Positions 27,401-39,400 of a stretch of 64,000 nucleotides of DNA are shown here, one piece after another. Numbering within the stretch: the first letter of the stretch is position 1; every line of letters starts with the position of its first letter. The notes beneath the pieces were generated by a model. It saw nothing but the letters and a program-made list of their open reading frames with translations, had not been told where the DNA came from and made no database searches. This DNA comes from Heliocidaris erythrogramma (taxonomy: Eukaryota; Echinodermata; Echinoidea; Camarodonta; Echinometridae). Both the position numbers and the translations under genes were made by a program. The DNA is taken from positions 4,336,873-4,400,872 of the forward strand of contig CM046853.1 of NCBI GenBank assembly GCA_025617745.1, in the 5' to 3' direction.

Positions 27401-30400
27401 CCTCCAGTATGTTACCCCCACAGGGCCCCTATAGGGCCACTCAGAGAAATTTCATGAACAACATTCATTCTTCATCTATAGAGGTATCTCCATACACAAT
27501 ACCAATGAGCTATGCCTGGTTCTGGAGAAGAAGATGTTTGAAATTTACATAGCTTTTACAATTGGGGGCCTTCCCCCTGGGCCCCCCTGGGGGCCACATG
27601 TACCATTTTAGCAACTTTGGGTCCCCTACCCCTAAGGATGATTCCTACCAAGTTTGGTTGAATTCCGATCATGTGTTTTGGAGAAGAAGATCAGAATGTA
27701 CATTTTGCCTGGCAGTGCCCCCCCCCCCTCCAGTATGTTACCCCCACAGGGCCCCTATAGGGCCACTCAGAGAAATTTCATGAACATTCATTCTTCATCT
27801 ATAGAGGTATCTCCATACAAAATACCAAGTCTGAGCTATGCCTGGTTCTGGAGAAGAAGTTGTTTGAAATTTACATAGCTTTTACAATTGGGGGCCCTCC
27901 CCCTGGGCCCCCCTGGGGGCCACATGTACCATTTTAGCAACTTTGGGTCCCCTACCCCTAAGGATGATTCCTACCAAGTTTGGTTGAATTCCGATCGTGG
28001 GTTTTGGAGAAGAAGATGAAAATGTAAAAAGTTAACGGACGACGGACGACGCACGACGGACGACGGACGACGCACGACGCACGACGCATGACGCACGACG
28101 GACAAATTTCCATCGCAATAGCTCACTAGAGCCATAGGCTCAGGTGAGCTAAAAATCTAAATTGGGTGAATTGCAAGCCTTCTTGTGGGAGGAACAGCCA
28201 AATCGGCTTTGAATCATAGACAATGGCACAATCAGTATGGCGTTACTGTGATTTGGCACCAATTTGGCTTTCCTTCCGAGAAGAAGGCTTCCTATCCCCC
28301 CAAATTCCTATTTCATCATTCATATGAGTATCCAGAAATTCAATCATTAAGATTTTACTTGTTTGAATGCTTACATGTATATCAAATGCTGGCAAAGTCT
28401 TCCCAAATCGGATCATATTGAGATCGTACAGTGTGCAGTGGGTAATACATTAGGGGAAAGGTCAGAGATTATAGGACAAAAAGTAACATACCTGTTGACA
28501 ACCATTCTCATAGCTGCCCAGTCCTTTGCATAGATATCCTTGGTGACACACTCAGCAAAGAGCATGAGTATACCATTGAGAAACTCTTGTCTATAATGTA
28601 AGTTTGAGAAGTGTTCTGTCAACTGAACATAATGTTGCTCCTTCATCAAACGTAACATCTCCATCAGGCATGTGATGCAACGGGTCTGGTCAAAGAAATA
28701 ATCAGTGCATATTCATTACATTTCTATCATGAATTACAGAAATATGCTTTAAATATACAGCAGTATCATAATATACATAAAATTTCACAAAAATGGCAAG
28801 AATTACTTGTGTGTTGACAGATGATAATGGTGAATATTCTAATTTTATATTAAGTTGTCTTTCTAAAATTTAAGAATATACATAGTGAAAAAAGCAACAT
28901 ACTTCAGAAATCTTTTTCTCCTGTGTTTGGAAATAAACCATTTTGATTTATCACACTTCCTAACATATCTAAGAAGCATAAATTCATAATTTCCTCAAAC
29001 TACTCCTTTAAAGTTCATCACATTAAAAAAAATACTTTGGTACACGTACATTCAGACAACAAATCAATCTGAAAAGAGATTTTGCACATGATAGCACAAA
29101 GTTTACTATATAGAAGAATGCACGAAGGAACATATTGCAATGACAGATGATGAAGTCATAGGTATGCTATAATACATAAACATATGATGGGAACAAAGAG
29201 AAAAGAAATTCATTTACAGGGGAAACTCGATATAACGAGGCCGTCAGGACCGAAGGATTGCCCTCGTTATAGGCTTTATCTCGTTATATCAGAACATATA
29301 TAAAAATGCACATATGGGACTAGATTCTACATGTACACTAATAATGAATGTACACATTCTTCTGCCGCCGCTTATGTATTCATTTGAAAGCTATGAAGGC
29401 ATTAATAATATGTTATTCTCAAATTAGCTAATACAAAATCGGATCATGTCGGAATGCGTTAAAAGCATTATTTTCAGATGTTGAGTTACCGACTAAGAGT
29501 CAAGTCCATCACACTTCCGCACTGAATATCGGGACGGCGCGTGTACTATCAGCATAGAGCATACTCATGGTATGAAAAAGACCCTCTCATTCACACTTCG
29601 GGGCCGGTCTCCCTGCACTGTGACATGAATAAAAAAAACGCTCCCTGTGTTGTGATACGGATAAAAAGATGCTGCCTGCGCTGTGTGATACAAATAAAAA
29701 GACGCACCCCGCTTCACATCGCGATCTCTACTATATGCTCGATCATGTGTGTGATTCTTCAGCTGAATGATTTCTGTCCATTTGAGGCACATGAAATTTG
29801 CTTGCTCGTTATAACGGGAATGATTACCAATCTTTTTCTTTGATTTAGAGGCACAGGATTTAGCTCATTATAGCTGATGCCTCATTATACATGTAGCTGA
29901 CCTCTCTATAAAGGTTCGTGCCGCCATAGAATTACACGCAACTAAATTCGGGACTGTGACAATGTTCTCGTTATAGCTGTTACCTCGTTATAGCCGACCT
30001 CGTTATGTCGCGTTTCCCCTGTACAATGATCAGAGCACATTTTATTCCAAAGATTTAATGTAGGTAACACACAAGAAATATGTATCTGCATGATATTGGA
30101 ATAACATATTCAGAGCACAAAAGAGCATACCATCAGCTAAAAAGTGCATACTATAGAAAGCAACAACAAAGATACCACCAGTACTTCGGTTTTCCACTTT
30201 TTCTTCAGGCAGCAGTTTGCATATATACATAATCTGTCATCATCTGGCCTGTACAGGTTCTCATAAAACAGAAATGTACACAGCCTTTTTATACCTTTTA
30301 AAATCTTTTTCTCAGTGTTCTTTATTTCTTTTCTTCTTTGCAGCTGACACCACATGTATCACTAACACAAAATTTACAAGACAACATCGTATTTATGGCA

Positions 30401-33400
30401 TCTTTTTAATTGTTTGAAGGCAGTGTTCTATTGAGTTAACGATCGCAAATCACAAAGAAAGGCAGGATCTTCCAAGTCATAACATGTGGATATCATGTCA
30501 GGCATGATACACCATGATACACCACCATTGGCATCAAAACAGCGAACAGGTAAAGATAAACAGGCAATGTGAATATGCAAAGAGGTCAAGTTACTTTGCT
30601 GAAACACAGAAATACAGCTTGTATGGGTTAAAGGATACATGTTTATGTAAATGACACAAAAGTTTCTTTGAGGATGATAATTAGAAGTGAATACTTTTTC
30701 CCTGATGAAAGGAGAAGTAACATAAAACTTGGAATGGATACATCATAACTACAATGTAGATATATCTTAGCTTGCCAAATAATCTTTTTTTTTAGAGAAA
30801 ATGCTTGCAAAATTAACAAAGACTTTAATTTATCCACAGCAAAATTAAGATCAACAAAGACATCTTGGTTGATATCTCCTCAATACTCACTTTCCTTTTG
30901 AACAGCTTTGAGAACATTCAAATAAATAAAAGACAAATATCAATTGACAAATAACAATGATTTCAATATTGTGAAAAATAAATACAAAGAAAAATGCCCC
31001 TATCATGTTTATTTCTTCGACGTAATGCATTTAATTTCGCATGACAATTACAATTTCAAAATTTCTCAAGATGCTAAATGTTTCAAGATATTAAAAAGAA
31101 ATTTCTTTCTGTATGACCAGCAATCATTAACGTCAGTAAGAATATTAAAGATGCTACTCACATGCAAGTCTGTCATGTTCTCTGAGGATGGCACCATGCC
31201 AAGGATCTCTCTGAAGAGATGATGAATCACCAGACCGATCTCTTCTTCCACTTGCTCTGTCTGTACAAGGCAAAAGTTTGTATCAAAATTAGACTAGTCA
31301 TTAAATGGGGTTGGAGCAATTTTTGTTACATATCAAAAGTGAGGAACTATGTCTCTTATCAACCGTAACAATGTTTGCTAAAATTTAGTTCAGCATAAAA
31401 AGCATAGCCATTTATGTTGGGAAGTACTCTAGCTTCATGGTGAATCATCATCGCAGACCAAAATTGTATAGAATGTTATATAAATGATATGTCCATGTAA
31501 CAGTTGTAAATAAAGAGTTGTAAATAAAGAAATGCATTTTAAGCAAAGCTTTGAAATATTACCAACTGAAACAGGAATAATTCTGGTGGGGCATACTACT
31601 ATACATATTCAGTGCATAAAATTCTTCAACAGATGATTTCATCTTCCATGTGAAATAGAAGATCTCATACCACCATTACATGGACATCATTATAATTTTT
31701 GCCCCAACCCCATGGGATAACCCCCAAATAATATTTACCATTGAATAATATTGCCAGCTGAATAATGAAATCCACATTTTAATTGGGACTGAAAGGTGCA
31801 CATATTCCCTACTGAGCAGCAATACCCTATTATCGATTTTATACGTAATTCACACCTCCGAAACGACTCTGAACTGACCAATAACTGAGAAGAAAAAAAT
31901 CTTGGTCATTCGGGGGTGATTGTATGGTGTATGGTTGGTGTGGTGTTGTCTTGTCTGTATGACTGGGGTATAAGACAGTGTAGGTTAACTGTGAGAGTGT
32001 ATCTAAGGTAGTAAGAATGTCTTCTATAATAGAAATAAAGACATCAAACATTACCCTGTAATGAATATTAGATAGTAATTTTTTTTACCTGTGACAGCGT
32101 ATGCAAGGTAGTCAGAATGTCTTCTACAATAGCGATGCAGACATCAGGTAGATGCTCACCCTGGATGTGATGCTGAATTTGGGTAAGACATGGTTGAAGA
32201 AGAACTCTCCTTGCCACTGAAAATAACAAACATGAATCCTCGCAGTTCATTGCATTGCTTTGACTCTTCTTGACTTCAGTATTAGAGCAAATTACCATTG
32301 CATTGATAAATGAAAGTTTATATAAAACACATTAAAATCTATCTATAGATGTCCATGATATGCTGACATAACTACAATCACTTTCATTGAAACGGTCAGG
32401 ACATAATTTGCTTTGTATAGACAAGTTCATGTTTTTCCCCCCTCTCTCTTTCTCTTTCTACATGTACATGTTGTATCTTCTGAGGCTTTCTCCACTACTC
32501 TTCTCTCCTATTACATTAAAGTGACAGTAAACTGAGTAAACCTCACAGAGATCCTATAATAGACACTAGAGGGCGTACTCCTTCAGATCGCTGTGCGGAA
32601 TTGAACAGGCCGCGCACCATCTTAATCCAGGCAAAAACTCTGCTCCTTGCCCGGATTACCCATAGGCGTAACGCATAACACTGTGGGATAGAGTTAGACA
32701 AATCACTTTTCTGTACTGTTTTGTTTGTACTATTCGGTTCGTATAGCTCCATGCTACCTAAAATTCACATGACCAAATATTGTTATGTTTTAATACCTTT
32801 TGCTTGTCTTTTACGCATGTATTTATTTGTTATCTAATTATTTGTTCTTAGTAGGTGTGCTGCATAGTAGTATTAATGCCATTTTCACATGAAGATGATC
32901 ATGGTACGCCAAAGATTAAAAATGTTCAGTGGCCTTTTTCTAAGAACCGCCCTTCATCATCATGGTCCCAGAAAGATATGTCCAAAGTAATCAGTCGTCG
33001 AAGCGATATACGCTGACAAAGAGCATTACCTATGGATGGGTGACTAAACTTGATTAATGAGATGGTCAGAAACATTCATAAATTCATATTTTGAGTGACA
33101 TCACAGACTTCGATTTTCTCAAAGTTTTGTGAAATAGACACCAAAGTCATCTGTTATGGAAATTTTGTATCTTTTATCTGATTTATTTATTTATTCAAAA
33201 CGAAATGTTGATTAAAAAAATAAAAATAAAAACATTTGCAGCTTGTGGGCCGATATTGTAGTATATTATGGAACTGTGATACATCCAGCATAAATACCAT
33301 ATTAGAGATAAAAATGCATCCACACATTTGTAAATAATGACAAGAACAAGCTTTAGTAACAAGGCATAAATGATCACTATGATCAGTGTTCAAAAACAAT

Positions 33401-36400
33401 CCTAAAAAGTATCTGTTTAATTTAGCCTATAATTGATTACCATTACCTTTGATTCATGTCCGTACCTCTCCTATTGCACGTTTGTTTATTTGTCATGTAT
33501 TTCATCTTTTGCACAAGTTGCGCCTTGAGCATTTGATCATCAAGTGGATTTGGCGCCTTATAAATCTTATACTTTATATGTTATATATTTATTATTATTA
33601 CTAGAAAGGTTTACGGTTTATCACCATGTGATAGTCCTGAAAAGGACTGTTTGTGATCTTTCGTGAGTTATGGTAGTTCTTAAAAGAACTTTTATCGACG
33701 TTTCGACCAGTGTACTCTGGTCGTCATCAGGATGATAAGGTTGAAGGAGCTACCAATCCGCCCACTCACCACCCAACCATTGGCCACCCAGCTAACCAAT
33801 CACCAATCCCCATTCATCTATTAGCCAACCAAATGACCAATCCTATCAACATTCTGTTCCTTCCAGCATATATATACCTACTTTTTCTCCTTCAACCTTA
33901 TCATCCTTTTCAGGACTATCACATGGTGATAAACCGTAAACCTTTCTATTATCCTTCCACCATGAAAACATTCAAAGATCATTATTATTATTATTATTAT
34001 TAATCATTATTATTATCATTATAATTATTATTATTATCATTATTATCATTACTATCATTATTATTATAAAGCCCCTATGTGAAAAAAAAATGAAGGGGGG
34101 GGGAGCCTATAGAAAGAGGACAAATTAAAAGAGAAAGGGAGAAACTAGAGCAAGAGAGACAGAGAGACAGAGACAGAGAGAGAGAGAGAGAGAGACAGAG
34201 AGAGACAAAGAGAGACAGAGAGAGAGAGAGAGACAGAGGCCCGAATTCACAAAGGTGGTAATAGATTTGTACCATGGTTGATGCAGATTGTGTGGTATAA
34301 GTGCGCTTGATTTCGCGCATACACTCAGAAAGATCCAATAATGAACGGACGGACATTTGAAAAATGTTGTAGGTTTGAAAGCCTGTAGAAAATAAGTATT
34401 TGACTGAAGCGAGCTATTTTATGTTTCATTGTGAAGGGCATATCTGAAGGACTTGAAATTTGATAAAATTTGGTTGCCATGGTTGCCTTCTAAAATGATA
34501 ATCCATAAAATATTCAATGTCATGGACGGACAAAATGCCTACCCTAAATTCAATTCAATTCAATTCATTTTATTGGTCCATGATATATAAAAATACATAG
34601 AAAATTAGCCTCCACTGGCTGAAAATAAGTAAATCACGATAAATTACATACATGAACATGTGAAATAATGAGACATATAAAAGAAGAAAAACTGTGCACA
34701 TGTACGTACATGAATAATTCAAAAATCTAAAAATTTAAAAGAGACAAAAGGCCAACTCCTAGGACACTTAAAAAAAAAAAAATCGGCCGAGGAAGGTCGC
34801 CCAGGGGAAGAGAAAAAATAGTTATCTGGTGACATTGTTGATGTGAAGGTGTGAATCAAATCAGTCTCTCCAGATCTCATTCCTGCAATGATATCATCTG
34901 TCAATCATCAGTCAGCTACATTCTACAATAGACAGTGAAATGTAACTTTCCCCAGCTCAGCACATGCTCACAATAAAATTGCATGCTTTTGAACAATACC
35001 TCAATACCATTCTTTTCCTGGTGATCCTACAGCATGTCTGACCTAGCAACTACTATGTAGGCATTGTATGGTCTATTAGAACAGATGGTCATCTTTGGCA
35101 AAGCTACATACCACTGTCTCTCCTAAGCTCACTAATGATTGACAGATGATGTCACTGCAGGAATGAGATCTGGAGCATTTTTTTTTAGGGTGGAGCTTAG
35201 CATGTTTGAGAAATTGATTTCAAAAAATATTTAAAAATCTATGAAACATATTTAGATGTTTGAATAACAAAATATGAGTTGTATGCATCCCTTCACATCA
35301 AACAGAAATCAACTTGCATTTGGGTTGCAGTGGACTTTAAGTTGCATATGGTGATAAACACCCGAGGAACATAGTACAGGAAAGTCGTACCCGTATATAG
35401 CACCTATGGGTAATCAAGGCAAGACGCAGATTTTTTGCCCGGATTAAGATGGCGCACGCCCTGTTCAATTCGGCACAGCAGCGATGCGCACACGCTATGC
35501 ATAGTGCATGCTCTAGTATCTATTACAGGATCTCTATGGTAAACCTAAATAGCGACATCTTTCAACAAGATTTGTCTGTGCCTCTCATTTTCCCATTATG
35601 CCCCATTCTAGTTTGTAAAAGCTTAGAATGTACCTTTACACAATTTCCCACAGTGCCAAGTTAAAAGTAATAGTTTGAAATATAAAATTTGCCTAATATT
35701 CAAACAAGATGTTTGACAAAATTCAAAATAAAATGCAATTGATTTCCAAATTCTAAGCTTAATTTTGCAATCACTGTAAGATGGTGCTGTTCAAGTTTTG
35801 CCAGTTTAATGTCATTTTAACACAACTTACTAGGTGACTTGAAGAGTGTGCTGTTGATGGCTTCTTTGATACATTCCAGCTTGCTTTGTAGAACACTTGT
35901 TCTCTTCAGTGTAAGTGGTATACAGACCAGTAAGTCTGCTGTGAACTGGCTCACCTCAGGTGCTGTGTACATAGCCATGGCCATCAGCTCATTGCATATG
36001 GTGCTGAACTTCCTCAACACCACCAGCTGGACAAAAACACCACAAGAATTTCACAATAACATCTCCTCAGTCAAGACAGCTTTAAAAGAAGACACCACTG
36101 ACAAATTTTAGCACTTTTACAATTTTTAATGTTATAAAACTAGTCAGATTGACCAAAAAACTCATCGCTCAGGTCGATAAAATCATAGATCTCGATTTAA
36201 AAAAAATAAATATTACAATATCTACTAGTACGAGCCGCAAAAATCCGTTACGTCACTGCAGCACTACTGGTTTTACCATGGCAAATCACGGTAATGCCGA
36301 TTTGGAGCAATACACAGATCGCTTTCACAGCGCCTATAAAAATGCTATTTGTGAGACAATTATGTATGACAAAAAGAAAATGTTATTCATTTTTCAGTTT

Positions 36401-39400
36401 TTGGTATTTTTTAATATTATCTGCTGAAAAAATAAAGTGCTTTAGCAAAATTTTTTCACAATTTATCGAATTAATAAAATTAAAATTGGCACTACTGTTT
36501 GTGATCGTTCGTACGTGCTTCCCATTAACGCGTGTACTTTAAAGCACGCGCGGAAAGCTAATGCAGCAAGCTGCATTGTTTACGTTCTTACGTTCGCGAT
36601 ATAGATAGCAAGTACGACATTAACATAAATTCCTGGTTAATCTGCAAGTAAAATCTGATCACATTCTTCAATAAGCTTGTAATCTAAGCTAAGGAGATGA
36701 ATGAGGGATTTTCTGGGCGAAGAAAGATTGCTTGCTTGTAAAGATTTTGTGGGAGAATATGGTTGGTACAGCGTCTGGCTTTAGCAGCTTCCTGGGTTTG
36801 TATCCCAGGCACACGGCTTGTAGGTTGGTCTCGAACGCCAAAACGTCAAAATGGTCTTCACAGACCACTCGAAAACGGGAATAAATGTACGTTTTGACGT
36901 TGAATTTAATTAGTTGTTCCAATGTTCCTTATCCATACAGCACACCTTTCTCTATCCTTCTTCGGATCAGGGATGGCAAAAAAAGATTTTACGGGACAAT
37001 TTCACGACGATTCGAATAGTAAATTGCTTGGCACAACGGCATTTTTGCAACTCCACGAAAATGTATGCATGCTATATGCGCTATCGTCTGCTTTTACGGA
37101 CGCGTAACGCACACGCATTGTGGTGGAAACTCAAAGTGCTGCAATGACGTGACAGCTTTGGCCGACACGAGCCAATTTGCGTATCGACAGTGGCAAAATC
37201 ATACTTTTTATATCAAAATATACGCACTTGTAGGCTGTTCAAAAATTACAATTTCGATACTGATTAGTTCCTAGGGACATGCAGAACAACATATTTTTTC
37301 AAAATTTGCCAGTGGTGTCTTCTTTTAAGGCTGGAGACAAAGTACAGTCTAGTCAGGAATTATAATTATTCTTTGTAAATATCCACTTTCAATAACAATA
37401 AGCTCAAGCCTTTTAGTAGAGTTCATTCACTTCGCAAACCTGATTTGTCAAAAATTATACAGTAATTGCAAGATTCCATGCTGAATGAATAGAATCTAAC
37501 CTGATGTTGCTCCAGCTTGTCATCATCTTTCTGCATGAGAGTATTGATAGAATGGAAGAGATTCCTGATGGAGTCCTGCATATCACCATCATGGACATCA
37601 CCAGTAGCCCTGGAAGGATATGACCATACATGTTAGATCATTCAGTCTTGCTTGTTGAATTAGATATCAGTGTACAGCTACTACGTATTACGACTACTAC
37701 TACTACTGGTTACATCATGGACATCACCTTTCAGCATACCTATCCCTAATCCTAACAACAAACCTAACCTAACTCAAAAACCCTTGCATCCCTAGCCATT
37801 GATGTCAAGGGCAAATGTCTCTACAGCACATGTCAGATCATCTCTTAAAGTACTTGCCATTCTCTCTCCCTCACTACTAACAATTACAATTCACTTTTAC
37901 TCCTACTTTTTGATAGCATTATTATCATAATACATGTAATTCTGTCTTCTACTTTTGTTTAATCATCAACTCACATTTTGTAGAGGATGTGAGACCTGAA
38001 GATGAACTTGAAGAGATATTGAAGTCCTTCCAGCATGTTGGTGATGTGATATTGCTTCTGTTGTAACGCCTTGTCAATATACATCATCAGATAGTGCACC
38101 AAGAACCTATCATCAAAATGGTTATACATGTACATGTATGTATATAAAAGGCTTTACACTAAAAGGAAAATATCATTATATTTCAGGGGGGATAATGTTT
38201 GTATATCCAAAATGAACTTACATAACTGTTAAAACAAAACCACCAACAACAGTGAAACGTCATTTTATACATACCTGTAAGTTTTGTGAATAACGTTTCA
38301 AATGAATATAGTTTCACATTTTAGCGAATAGTTAGGTTCTCTTTGAAGCATCTCATAAATATATTTAATGGGCTTGAATACTAAATTCAAGAGAGAACAC
38401 AGCACTCTGACTTTGGTACCCACAGGACACTAATACTCACTGATGTGCTAACGTGCTCACAAAGTGATTCTCAATGTAGGTGTCCAGAACTGTTGTGAAT
38501 GACTTGAAACGTTGGTCACCAAGCACACTGATGATGTGAACCTACCAACATACAACAAACAATATTCTTCAAAATGAACAGTTCAATAGAAATTTTGTAT
38601 CCCCATAAAGAGAATCAATGATGGAATGGTACTTGTTTATTCTATTATCTGTCAAAAGGTTCATAACCATTTAAGGTGAAGGCTTATCCAATAATATATC
38701 AATAATTATCATTACATTGTGTATATAGTACTAACATGCAGAGGTCAAAAAGTTTCAAGATGCATATCTGTCTGGAGAGGTATTTCTCCAGCGAATAAAA
38801 ATTCACTAGCAGTGATGTTCAAAATTGCTATTTCTAAAGTCATAGCTCTGAAAGACCTTTTTGTCAATACATGTACTCTGTTTATTCATTTAATTAAATC
38901 AGGCAAAGCTATGAATGTATTGTCTCACCAGACATTCAAATATCTGTCGTCCATATTCTTCCGTTCTCTCATCCAATATGGAGAAGAGCGCATCCAGGAT
39001 GTCCTGAAGTACCTACAAATATAAGCCATAAAACAAACAGTGATTTAAATGCAAGCTTAGACAAGCTAGAGAAGAAAAGAAATGAAAAATTACAGCCCTA
39101 ATTAAAAATATCCAAATAGCAAGAATGAACAACTGAAGGAAAATCAACATCACTTCAAGACCATTTGAAAGCAACACTAAAAAGGCAAGTGTGCTGTAGT
39201 GTAGGAAAGACAATATTTGGCTTTATTGCATGAATGTGTAAGTGATCTTCATGGTAAGAATAGTACTGCTAGAAAAGGAGATATCAGGGTAATTCTCCAT
39301 ACAAGCTATTCTTTATAGATGATCTTCATATCTGAGAAAGAATCAAATTTTTGGGATCTTGTTTTTCCGAGTATCCTAAACATGACAAAAGTTACTGTTA

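Larger units (their letters stand above)
32217..35830. other. 3.6-kb intron between exons 19 and 18
   Basis: Entirely repeat-derived or anonymous. Holds inverted copies of one repeat at 32536-32740 and 35365-35550, the foldback 33604-33947, ATT and GA microsatellites (33979-34070, 34138-34240), a reverse-oriented retroposon tail (AATTC repeats near 34551-34566) and the MITE 34868-35175. Confidence 0.65.

Noticed and set aside
27083-27878. Proline-rich open frames in plus strand
   Set aside because: They arise from C-rich units of the tandem-core element and recur in copy B; no splice sites or family likeness.
30880-30905. Possible microexon with donor GTGAGT (minus strand, LFKRK)
   Set aside because: Acceptor is poor, and exons 20 and 21 already join in phase 0 with family-like spacing.
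32540-32752. 69-codon minus frame
   Set aside because: It lies within the inverted repeat at 32536-32740 and is not conserved in the mirror copy.
34075-34356. Leu/Ser-rich minus frame
   Set aside because: Translation of the GA/CT microsatellite.
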